Origin: UBA3941 sp002385665
Lineage (GTDB): Bacteria; Bacillota; Clostridia; Caldicoprobacterales; UBA3941
DNA length: 64,000 bases
Direction: 5' to 3'
Assembly (NCBI GenBank): GCA_050949255.1
Contig: JBMNFJ010000013.1
Span: forward strand, 1-64,000
The position numbers and the translations under genes were made by a program. Positions 8,401 through 16,028 of the stretch are shown here, one piece after another. Below the pieces are notes generated by a model. It had not been told where the DNA came from, made no database searches, and saw nothing but the letters and a program-made list of their open reading frames with translations. Each line of letters begins with the position of its first letter. Position 1 is the first letter of the stretch.

Positions 8401-10860
8401 CAGGCTGATGAGGCTCATCATAGTCCGGCCGCAACATGGAATGAAATAATTGAAGCATTTCCGGAAGCAAAGAAAATACTGTTTACTGCTACACCATTTC
8501 GAAGAGATAAAAAAGAAATTAAAGGAAAATTTATATATAATTATTCAATATCAGATGCCTACAAAGATGGGATTTTTGGTAAGATTGAATACATTCCAGT
8601 AGTAGATATAGAAGGTTCGGAAGATATTGCTATTGCCAAAAAGGCAGAAGAAGTGTTTATTGAAGATAAAAATGCTGGTTTTGAACACTGTTTAATGGTA
8701 AGAACAGATAGAAATAAAAGAGCAAAGGAACTAGAAAAAATATATGCTGAAAATACATCATTAAGATTAAAGATTATTAATAGTGACCATTCATATCGTC
8801 ATGTTAAAAGTGTTATTAAAAAACTTAATAATGGGGAATTAGATGGGATAATATGTGTTAATATGCTTGGAGAAGGTTTTAACTTTCCTAAACTAAAAAT
8901 TGCTGCGATTCATTCACCTCATAAATCTCTTGAAGTTACATTACAATTTATTGGGAGATTTGCAAGAACAAATGCACCTAATCTTGGAGTCGCAAAATTT
9001 ATTGCCATACCATCTGAAATTGAAATTGAAAGGGAAAAAATATATGAAGAAGGGGCTGTCTGGCAAGAAATTATTATAAATTTAAGCGAAAGTAGAATAG
9101 AAGAAGAAGTGGAAAACAAGCAGACTTTGAGTACTTTCAATTGCATTTTAAATAGAGATGATGAAACAAAAGATTTATCATTGGCTTCTTTGGTGCCATT
9201 CGCACATGTTCTAATATATTCCGTAGATGCTTTTAATATAGATACAGAAGTTGTTCTGCCTAGTGGTTTGTTATTAGTGAATAAGCATATCAGTAAAGAA
9301 TATTCAATGGTTGTATTAATTGCTAAAGAGATAGTTAATCCTAAATGGACAAGACTTAATATGTTTCAAAAAATACAGTATGAATTATTTATATTATATT
9401 TTCATGAGAATAGTAAATTATTGTTTATTCATTCAACAAGGAGAAATGAAGATATTTATGAAAGCCTAGCAGAGCAATTTTCAGGTGTTACCAAAAGAAA
9501 ATTATCATTAAGTAAAATAAACAGAGTTTTGACAAATTTAAAGAACCCAGAATTTTTTAATATAGGCATGAGAAATAGTATACAAACAAGCAGCACAGAG
9601 TCTTATAGAATAATTACTGGCCCTAGTGCACAAAAAGCAATTAGAAAATCGGATGGAAGACTTTTTCATAGAGGTCATTGTTTTGGTAAGGGTACTGATG
9701 ATACTGGTGAAGTAACTATAGGATATAGCAGTGGTTCAAAGGTATGGAGCAATAGTTATTTAACCATACCACAATTTATAAAGTGGTGTAATGATATTGC
9801 AAATAAGATTACTAGTAAGGGCACTACACTAACAAATTCACCTTTGGATTTTATTCCAGTTAGTGAAGAAGTCAATACCATACCAGATAAATATATTATT
9901 TCATTGGATTGGAATAACGAAACATACAAAAACCCACCGATAATAAGTATAAAAAATAGTAGTATTGATTTTGATAATATTCAGTTATTGGATTTAGAGT
10001 TGGAGGTAAAAGATAGATATGAAGGAATAGTAGAGATAGTTTTTAGATATTACGATATTGAGTTCAATGTTCATTTTTCTTTAGAAAACGATAGGCTTTT
10101 TAAAAGTGAAGATAGTTTAGCAAGGAGTATATTCATTAAGAGGCAATATAGTGATATATCTTTGTTGGATTATTTAAATGCAAATCCTTTGGTACTATAC
10201 TTTAGTGATTTTTCTTCATTGATTGGTCATGAATACTATAGAAAGAATTATGATGATTTGATATTGATAGATGAAGATGCTTTGGAACCAATAGAATGGG
10301 AAGAGAACGGAGTAGATATACAATGTGAATTTGGAGAAGCAAGTGATGGGAAGATATCTATACATGATTTTCTAAATAAGTATTTATCAGATAGAAATTT
10401 TGATTTTTTATACTATGACCACGGAACAGGTGAGATAGCAGATTTTATTACTGCTAAAGAGTATGATAATCGTGTTGTTATTCAGTTTTATCACTGTAAA
10501 CGTTCAGGAGACAAGAAAGCAGGAGATAGGGTAGGAGACGTATATGAAATATGCGGACAAGTCATTAAGTCATCAATGTGGACAGATTTAAACAAATTAA
10601 AGAGGAAACTTAGAAACAGAATGAATACACATGAAAAGGCTAATGATAATCCTAAAAATTATGTACGAGATAGTTATGATAGGTTTTTAGGGGTTCTGGC
10701 TTCAGGAGAAACAAAAATGTTTGAATTTGAGATAATATTAGTACAGCCAGGTATCTCCAAGTCTGGTTTAAGTGAAAAAATTTCTAACATTCTTGCAGCA
10801 ACTGATGATTTCTGTGTTAATCAAGGATATTTGCCGATAAGAGTTTTCTGCTCGGAATAA
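8401..10860 (+). pseudogene. 3' part of an SF2 helicase with a possible C-terminal nuclease domain, split by the element
   Basis: The open frame encodes about 820 residues but begins at motif II (DEAHHSPAATW, from 8407). Walker A and everything before it are absent. The retained part has motif III (FTATPF), motif V (NMLGEGFNFP) and motif VI (QFIGRFAR), then a long middle region. Near residues 680-705 is GEIADFITA followed by VVIQFYHCK, an arrangement like PD-(D/E)xK-type nuclease cores; that is a suggestion only. TTG 8395 permits an open frame but has no RBS and sits at the junction. Single large helicase-nuclease proteins of this kind are often anti-phage or restriction proteins. The DNA is clearly more AT-rich than the backbone. 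Precise excision of the element would restore the gene. Confidence 0.72.
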
Positions 10861-10869
10861 GAAGTTTAT

Positions 10870-10948
10870 AAAAATCACTCCGAAAAGTTGCTTTACAGGA
10901 TAATGCTTATATAATACATCTAAACCAAAACTGAATGGAGTGATTTTT
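10870..10948 (+). promoter_or_regulatory. 12-bp inverted repeat ending at the RBS of a small ORF
   Basis: AAAAATCACTCC (10870-10881) is repeated in perfect inverse at 10937-10948. The right arm contains the GGAG ribosome site of the ORF starting at 10950. Folding would hide the site. The repeat could also be an operator. Confidence 0.55.
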
Positions 10949-10949
10949 A

Positions 10950-11162
10950 ATGAGAGATGTGACGATTTTGGGTAATTTTACTGTATTAGAGACTTTTGAA
11001 TTAAATAATGTGCAAGTTGATAAAGGTTTTGATGGTAGGTTGGATATATTTTATAGAGCAAATCTTTGTACAGAGAATAATGATGACATTGCATATATAG
11101 ATTGTTACTATAAAAGGATTGAAGATTTAAAGGAAGACCTGAGCAAATTCAACTTGATTTGA
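10950..11162 (+). CDS. Small unknown protein
   Basis: A 70-aa frame with ATG 10950 and a GGAG site 9 nt upstream (TGGAGTG). The protein (begins MRDVTILGNF) has no signal peptide, membrane segment or motif I recognise, and ends in an acidic and basic segment (RIEDLKEDLSKF). It lies between the broken helicase and an IS256 element. It could be a small partner of the helicase gene, but nothing in the sequence proves that. Confidence 0.5.
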   Translation: MRDVTILGNFTVLETFELNNVQVDKGFDGRLDIFYRANLCTENNDDIAYIDCYYKRIEDLKEDLSKFNLI

Positions 11163-11181
11163 AATAATGAAAATATGGGTA

Positions 11182-11190
11182 TCTGCTGGA
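11182..11190 (+). repeat. Left target-site duplication of the IS256 element
   Basis: TCTGCTGGA here is identical to 12753-12761. The two copies abut the terminal repeats of the IS and define its ends. Confidence 0.85.
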
Positions 11191-11244
11191 GATTAAGTCC
11201 GTATAATGGTGTAAAAAGAAAAATAATTTGAGCCAAAGCTCATG

Positions 11245-11285
11245 CCTCGGTTAGAATATAATTACACAACAATATCAAACCGAGG
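11245..11285 (+). promoter_or_regulatory. RBS-hiding hairpin of the IS256 transposase
   Basis: CCTCGGTT (11245-11252) pairs exactly with AACCGAGG (11278-11285), which overlaps the GAGGAGG ribosome site before ATG 11296. Several IS families use such leaders to stop translation of transposase from outside transcripts. Confidence 0.6.
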
Positions 11286-11295
11286 AGGATGAACC

Positions 11296-12507
11296 ATGGC
11301 TCAGTTTAATATTACTATAACCGAGGAACTTTTGCACGGATTATTTTTATCAAATGGCAGGGATGAAGCATTTTCAAAATTATTGGAAGAAATCTTCAAC
11401 CAGGTACTTTTAGCACAATCTTCAGAACAATTAAGGGCTGAGCCCTATGAGCGGACTGAAGAACGAACAGCATACCGCAATGGATATAGAAATAGAGAGC
11501 TAACTACCCGGGTAGGCACGCTTACACTGCGGGTTCCCCGTCATCGAAATGGCCAATTCTCTACAGAGTTATTTACCCGGTATCAGCGTAGTGAACAAGC
11601 ATTGGTTCTGGCAATGATGGAGATGGTCATAAATGGGGTGTCCACCCGCAAAGTGGAGATAATAACCGAAGAACTATGTGGGAAGAAGTTTTCGAAATCA
11701 ACAGTCTCAGCCCTTTGCAAGAAATTAGACCCTATTATAGAGGCCTTTAGGACACGCCCTCTAAAATACCACTATCCTTTTCTTGTAGTTGATGCTATCT
11801 ATGTGAAGGTGCGGGAAAACGGTCGTATACGATCAAGAGGGCTGCTAATAGCCATAGGCATTAACGAAGAAGGTTACCGTGAGGTCATAGGTTTTCAACT
11901 AGCCAACAGCGAATCAGAAAGCTGCTGGGGTGAATTCTTTTCCTCCCTTAAAGAACGAGGACTGAAGAATGTTGATTTAGTAACCTCTGATGACCACAAA
12001 GGGCTTGTTAATGCTGTTAAAAGACATTTTCAAGGAGCCGGCTGGCAACGATGCCAAACCCATTTTTCGAAGAACATTTTGGATCATACACCGAAAGCAT
12101 TACAGCCTGAACTTAAGGAAGAGCTTTGCCAGCTTTATGAAGCCGTTGATCTTGAAAGTGCCCGCAGCATCAGAGACCGAATTATCCAAACCTATGAAGC
12201 AAAGGCACCGAAAGCCACAGCCATCCTGGATGAGGCATTTGATGACATAACCGCTGTTCTTGCCCTGCCTTTGAAGTACCGGAAACGGCTTCGTACTACA
12301 AACAGTGTGGAAAGGCTTAACCAGGAAATCCGCCGTCGGGAGAGGGTTATTCGGATCTTTCCCAATGCAGCATCAGTTATCCGGCTGATGGGTGCATTGC
12401 TTATGGAACAGGATGAAAGATGGCAGACAGGGCGCAAATACTTTGATATGCAGCTTTATTACCAGATACGGAATGAGAAAAACCCGAAGCCCGGTACTGC
12501 TGCATAA
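11296..12507 (+). CDS. IS256-family (mutator type) transposase
   Basis: A full-length 403-aa transposase. The DDE residues are seen as VVDAIY (about 157), TSDDHKG (about 233) and NSVERLN (about 337), with the family's C-terminal RRERVIRIFPN. ATG 11296 follows GAGGAGG. No frameshift or internal stop is seen, so the element may be active. A 58-bp scar of a related transposase occurs at 52838-52895. Confidence 0.95.
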   Translation: MAQFNITITEELLHGLFLSNGRDEAFSKLLEEIFNQVLLAQSSEQLRAEPYERTEERTAYRNGYRNRELTTRVGTLTLRVPRHRNGQFSTELFTRYQRSEQALVLAMMEMVINGVSTRKVEIITEELCGKKFSKSTVSALCKKLDPIIEAFRTRPLKYHYPFLVVDAIYVKVRENGRIRSRGLLIAIGINEEGYREVIGFQLANSESESCWGEFFSSLKERGLKNVDLVTSDDHKGLVNAVKRHFQGAGWQRCQTHFSKNILDHTPKALQPELKEELCQLYEAVDLESARSIRDRIIQTYEAKAPKATAILDEAFDDITAVLALPLKYRKRLRTTNSVERLNQEIRRRERVIRIFPNAASVIRLMGALLMEQDERWQTGRKYFDMQLYYQIRNEKNPKPGTAA

Positions 12508-12752
12508 GACGCACATTTAAACCAGGGGCTGTTGACAACGAACCTCATATTGCATGTTTTCCCACATCAGTCCCGTCCACTCTCTATTTGTGGGGTTATG
12601 CTTTGAAGGAGGGATAAGGCCCGTCTATCAGCCAAACATGCCATGAACTCATTATCAACAGCTTTCACGGCATAAACGTTTATTGTTATTGGGTGTCTGG
12701 CTGGCTGCTGTTTAACAACCGAGGCAATTTACACACTATTTTGGACTTGACT

Positions 12753-12761
12753 TCTGCTGGA
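12753..12761 (+). repeat. Right target-site duplication of the IS256 element
   Basis: TCTGCTGGA, the second copy of the 9-bp duplication at 11182-11190. Confidence 0.85.
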
Positions 12762-12814
12762 AGGGAATTAAAATTGTATTCCAAATTTGGTTATAAAACT
12801 TGAGACTAGTATAT

Positions 12815-12873
12815 AGCCCTCTTTATATTATATGAGATTTAAAAATAGGAATTTTATAATGATAAGGAGGGCT
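12815..12873 (+). promoter_or_regulatory. Imperfect inverted repeat overlapping an RBS
   Basis: AGCCCTCTTTAT (12815-12826) pairs with ATAAGGAGGGCT (12862-12873) with one mismatched position. The right arm contains the AAGGAGG site (12864-12870) of the gene starting at 12880. Confidence 0.55.
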
Positions 12874-12879
12874 TATAAT

Positions 12880-13338
12880 ATGTTTACAAAAGCAGAAGAA
12901 ATTTATTCGAAATTCAATGAAGAAAACATTCAGATAATGATTCCTAAAAAATTATTATTTACTTTATTACAGCAGGTAGATAGACTCCTTGAACTATTAA
13001 GTAATGAAGAAGTAGCAAGCAACTTTGCAATATATGATTACATCAGTAATGCGGAGATGTTAATGGTTAAATTATATATTCTATCAGCCGAGCCTTATAA
13101 TCAAAAAGAAGTTATTTTAGAAACAAGTATTGCAGAGTTTCTTGTCATAAGGGATTTAGTATTTTGCAATTATACACTACCACATCTAAGGGGGAAAATG
13201 AGGCCTTCTATCCGCAAAGCATACAAGGATTTTTATGATGAGATTGAAGACATCTTTGAAATGTTAGAGCAGGATGAAATAAAAGCATATTGGGATTATA
13301 TTAAGAATTACAGAATAAAAGGTTGCATTCTTCATTAG
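12880..13338 (+). CDS. Unknown 152-aa protein
   Basis: ATG 12880 (MFTKAEEIYSKF) is preceded by AAGGAGG with 9-nt spacing. Earlier in-frame starts at 12832 and 12859 lack an RBS and overlap the leader hairpin. The protein is predicted mostly helical and acidic, with no signal peptide or membrane segment and no motif I recognise. It is followed by its own terminator, so it is monocistronic. It lies between the IS256 element and the toxin-antitoxin-like operon, within AT-rich island DNA. Confidence 0.65.
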   Translation: MFTKAEEIYSKFNEENIQIMIPKKLLFTLLQQVDRLLELLSNEEVASNFAIYDYISNAEMLMVKLYILSAEPYNQKEVILETSIAEFLVIRDLVFCNYTLPHLRGKMRPSIRKAYKDFYDEIEDIFEMLEQDEIKAYWDYIKNYRIKGCILH

Positions 13339-13350
13339 GCAATAGGGAAA

Positions 13351-13390
13351 AGGCATTAGCAGGAATTAAATTCTGCCGATGCTTTTTTCT
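13351..13390 (+). terminator. Rho-independent terminator
   Basis: The stem pairs GGCATTAGCAGGA (from 13352) with TTCTGCCGATGC (13371-13382), with a few wobbles, and is followed by TTTTTT. It closes the 152-aa gene. Confidence 0.75.
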
Positions 13391-13427
13391 TATAGAAAAT
13401 TTTACAACTGAAAAGATAACCTCAAAA

Positions 13428-13503
13428 GTTTGTAAAAATATTTTTTACAAACCGTATCTTTTTTTACACTTTTGGTGTATAATAAAGTAGGAGGTGTAAA
13501 AAA
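13428..13503 (+). promoter_or_regulatory. Promoter and two operator-like dyads before the XRE gene
   Basis: Dyad 1 pairs GTTTGTAAAA (13428-13437) with TTTTACAAAC (13443-13452). Dyad 2 pairs TTTTTTACAC (13460-13469) with GTGTAAAAAA (13494-13503), enclosing a TATAAT -10 box (13478-13483) and the AGGAGG ribosome site (13489-13494). A smaller TACAC/GTGTA dyad lies inside it. All share a TTTACA-like half site. This fits autoregulation by the XRE protein encoded next; binding is inferred. Confidence 0.65.
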
Positions 13504-13877
13504 TGAGCATGGAATTATTATTCGAAAATCGAAAACTAATCGGTAAAAATATATTAAATATCATTAAAGACAATGGATATACAAAGTCTTCCTTTTCAAG
13601 GCTTACTAATATTTCACGGCCTACTTTAGATAAACTAATCAAAGGAGAAGTCGACAGCCTCGCTACATTCAAAACCCATATTCAAAAGATTTTGGACAGC
13701 CAGGGCATGGATGAAGAACAACTACTAAATTATGTTCCAAAGTACAATGCGAAAAAGGAACCTGTTTTTGCGCTGTCTGACAATGCTCCAGAGAATCATG
13801 CCCTGAACCCTAATGCTCAAGAGATGTTTGGTATTTTAGAGGATATAGTTCATATGTGCGAACTGTATTACAATTAA
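13503..13877 (+). CDS. XRE-type HTH regulator (antitoxin-like), first gene of a three-gene operon
   Basis: A 124-aa protein with a helix-turn-helix at about residues 17-60 (SFSRLTNISRPTLDKLIKGE) and a short C-terminal tail. ATG 13503 has AGGAGG 8 nt upstream; ATG 13509 is an alternative. The ImmA/IrrE gene follows after 13 nt. In related pairs the XRE protein is the repressor or antitoxin acted on by the metallopeptidase. The paired dyads in its promoter support self-repression. Confidence 0.8.
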   Translation: MSMELLFENRKLIGKNILNIIKDNGYTKSSFSRLTNISRPTLDKLIKGEVDSLATFKTHIQKILDSQGMDEEQLLNYVPKYNAKKEPVFALSDNAPENHALNPNAQEMFGILEDIVHMCELYYN

Positions 13878-13890
13878 GAAGGTGCAGATT

Positions 13891-14685
13891 ATGTCGGAAT
13901 TAATAACGAGTAATAATCTTGAGCAGGTTATTGAAAAAAATAACCTGATTAAAGATGATATATTAAGATTAACAAATGATTTTACAGTCAGATTTAATAA
14001 GTCGAGGGTAACGGGACAGGATAAACTGTCTTTTTCGGTATTAAAAGAGAAGCATTTAATCCAGATTCCCATTGATGATGAGTATTGGGGCGGGGCTATT
14101 ATTACAAAGGGAAATATTAAAATACCAGTTATCAATACAGCCCAGCCCCGTGTCTATCAATATTTTGTGGCATGGCATGAAATATATCATTTGTTCTATG
14201 ACCTCAGTTTAAGGGATGAGACCCATAACATTGCCGTTGATATGGATTTAAATGAAAGAAAAGCAGATTATTTTGCTGCAAAAATGATTTTTGGCAATGT
14301 GTACGATTACTACTATTCATTAGATGATGAAGATTTTATCGACAGAGTCATAAAATGCATGGATGTATATAAGGCACCATATAAGGCGGTGCTGATAGAA
14401 CTATTTGAAGAAGCCACTACTAAATATAATGATTTAGAATTAAAGAAAGAGATTGTGGAGCATTTTGATAACAAATCTATAAATTTAGTGCAAAAGTTTA
14501 TAGATTTAGGGCTAGATTCCGAGTTAGTAAAACCCTCATATGTAGTAAATTTAGGTGGCTTGGAGAAAAAAATGAAAAAGGTTATGGAAGAGAATCCAGA
14601 TGTCTCATATCATAAAGATAATTATAGTTATTTGTTAGAAATAAAGAGTAAAATTCAAGAAGGGCTGGAGGGACTCTCTAAATGA
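13891..14685 (+). CDS. ImmA/IrrE-family zinc metallopeptidase
   Basis: A 264-aa protein with the zinc site HEIYH (in AWHEIYHLFYD, about residue 98) and, about 30 residues on, NERKADYFAAKM, the usual third-ligand helix of the family. ImmA/IrrE peptidases cleave or inactivate XRE-type repressors, often in response to DNA damage or phage. ATG 13891 has AAGAAGG upstream; GTG 13882 is in frame but overlaps that site. The C-terminal third (from about 180) is not part of the common domain. It overlaps the next gene by 4 nt (ATGA), so the two are translationally coupled. Confidence 0.88.
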   Translation: MSELITSNNLEQVIEKNNLIKDDILRLTNDFTVRFNKSRVTGQDKLSFSVLKEKHLIQIPIDDEYWGGAIITKGNIKIPVINTAQPRVYQYFVAWHEIYHLFYDLSLRDETHNIAVDMDLNERKADYFAAKMIFGNVYDYYYSLDDEDFIDRVIKCMDVYKAPYKAVLIELFEEATTKYNDLELKKEIVEHFDNKSINLVQKFIDLGLDSELVKPSYVVNLGGLEKKMKKVMEENPDVSYHKDNYSYLLEIKSKIQEGLEGLSK

Positions 14686-15551
14686 AAGGGAAAGATATTG
14701 ACTGCTTAAAAGAATATCTTTCTAAGGGCAAGTCCCTCAAAGTTTGTATTTTAGATAATAATTCAATTGAGTTTTTAACCCGGATGTATGATAGGATTGG
14801 CCCTGAAAAGATATTTTGTCAGTATGATATAATTTTTATACCTAAATGGGTGTGGGTAGAGGTTTGTGATAGTGAAAAGAGGAAAAATTATATCTATAAT
14901 TTAAAGCATTTTTCAAAGGTCCAAATTATAGATGAGGTTGATTACGCAGCATTAGTGGATTATAAAGAAGCAGCATTGTATTATATATTTCTGTATAGTT
15001 GCAACAATGTGAGTAGGCTTGTTGGATTTATAAAGAGAAACATTCTGCAAGGGAGACCAGTAGAAGATTTGGCTCCTTATGAGGAATGGTTAGATATAAT
15101 TTATAATGAGGGACTGGATAAAAGGGAACTTGCAAACGGTAGAATTCAGAGAAAAAATGCAGGCGAGATTTCAATTTGTGTTCTAAGTTATATATTTTCC
15201 TATTTTTACAGTGAAAAGATTGATACTATTACTATCTTCAGCAGTGATAGAGATGCTTATGACTTTATCTCTAAAGCAAAGGAAAAGATTTATAAAGAAG
15301 ATTATTTTAGAGATAAAAGATATACGTCCATAACTTTTAAGTCAAACGACTTTTTAATTTATGAATGGACAAGGCTTGGATATATAAAGCGTGATAATAT
15401 TGATTCATTTGTAAATAGTTATAGGCAGGCGAGAAGGATTAAATTCACTAGGAAGAAACAGGATAATTCAATTGAAGAGCAAGAAAGAGTGATAGATAAT
15501 ATAGCATTTTTGGATATGTTAGAGGATGACACGTTACATTTAATTTTCTGA
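14682..15551 (+). CDS. PIN-like nuclease, candidate toxin
   Basis: A 289-aa protein with a PIN-type pattern of acidic residues: LDNNS after a hydrophobic strand (about 23), WVEV (about 58), NAGEIS (about 160) and SSDRDAYDF (about 188). PIN domains cleave RNA and are common VapC-type toxins. Here the fold call rests on these motifs alone. It is the last gene of an operon with an XRE regulator and an ImmA/IrrE peptidase, joined by ATGA overlap. Inference: peptidase and XRE control the nuclease, giving a three-part toxin-antitoxin or anti-phage module. The final segment (RKKQDNSIEEQE) is charged and unassigned. Confidence 0.65.
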   Translation: MKGKDIDCLKEYLSKGKSLKVCILDNNSIEFLTRMYDRIGPEKIFCQYDIIFIPKWVWVEVCDSEKRKNYIYNLKHFSKVQIIDEVDYAALVDYKEAALYYIFLYSCNNVSRLVGFIKRNILQGRPVEDLAPYEEWLDIIYNEGLDKRELANGRIQRKNAGEISICVLSYIFSYFYSEKIDTITIFSSDRDAYDFISKAKEKIYKEDYFRDKRYTSITFKSNDFLIYEWTRLGYIKRDNIDSFVNSYRQARRIKFTRKKQDNSIEEQERVIDNIAFLDMLEDDTLHLIF

Positions 15552-15585
15552 CAGATTAGGGTAAACTCTATAGCGCCATCAAAAA

Positions 15586-15623
15586 GGTTTTAGTAGACTA
15601 TGAATCTACTAAAGCCTTTTTTT
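15586..15623 (+). terminator. Terminator of the XRE/peptidase/PIN operon
   Basis: GGTTTTAGTAG (15586-15596) pairs with CTACTAAAGCC (15606-15616), followed by seven Ts. Confidence 0.85.
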
Positions 15624-15849
15624 ATTACTAGCAATATTGGATTATGTAAACATTTCATGTCTTCCCCATATTGTACCAGAAGAGATTCAGAAGAATAGGG
15701 GGATAAAAACCGTACAATTTTTTTGTGTTATGCTACAAATGTAGGGACAAAACTTACCATAAAAAGTTGAATCCCAATCAGAACTTTTTATATAAAGAGT
15801 CATATAGAAACAGGCATTAATATCATTAAAACACAAAGGAGGAATCGAA
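15624..15849 (+). other. Non-coding leader region before the split excisionase gene
   Basis: No gene is seen. The stretch contains a perfect 8-bp inverted repeat AAAAAGTT (15761-15768) / AACTTTTT (15782-15789) and, at the end, AAAGGAGG (about 15836-15843) as the ribosome site of the interrupted excisionase gene. Confidence 0.5.
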
Positions 15850-15885
15850 ATGACTAGGAGCATTGAAGATTATTGTTTGTTGTAA
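15850..15885 (+). pseudogene. Excisionase (xis) gene, 5' fragment cut by IS21
   Basis: ATG 15850 behind AAAGGAGG gives MTRSIEDY, then runs into the IS at 15874 and stops at 15885. The eight codons continue in frame at 18384 on the other side of the IS once one copy of the 8-bp repeat is removed. See the entry at 18376-18566. Confidence 0.85.
15866..15873 (+). repeat. Left target-site duplication of IS21
   Basis: AAGATTAT, identical to 18376-18383. Confidence 0.88.
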
Positions 15886-16028
15886 AATAAAAATGGACAA
15901 AGTTGCAAAAGGAATTCCCCACTTTTGCAGCGATAAATTCCCCACAATTGCAAAAGGCCATTGAAGGCACCGCCCCAAAATAATATCCTTGTAGTTGATG
16001 ACAAATCGATTACAAGGGAGGATGGAGG

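Larger units (their letters stand above)
1..8406 (+). mobile_element. Right-hand part of a serine-recombinase integrative element (left end outside window)
   Basis: The block from the DinG-like helicase to the mini-resolvase has the content of the tail end of an ICE. Its right boundary is inferred at about 8395-8406, because a helicase reading frame that starts directly at its DEAH box resumes there. The residues just before the box (TQA) lack the hydrophobic run that normally precedes DEAH, so the join is within a few bases of 8406. The left boundary, conjugation genes and the other att half are not in the window. Confidence 0.7.
11191..12752 (+). mobile_element. IS256-family insertion sequence, complete
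   Basis: The element is 1562 bp. The imperfect terminal repeats share AAGTCC at positions 5-10 and GTGTAAA further in (left 11191-11215, right 12728-12752). It is flanked by a 9-bp direct repeat TCTGCTGGA (11182-11190 and 12753-12761), a target duplication of the size expected for this family. The 245 bp between the transposase stop and the right end carry no gene. The intact gene and exact duplication suggest a fairly recent insertion. Confidence 0.88.
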
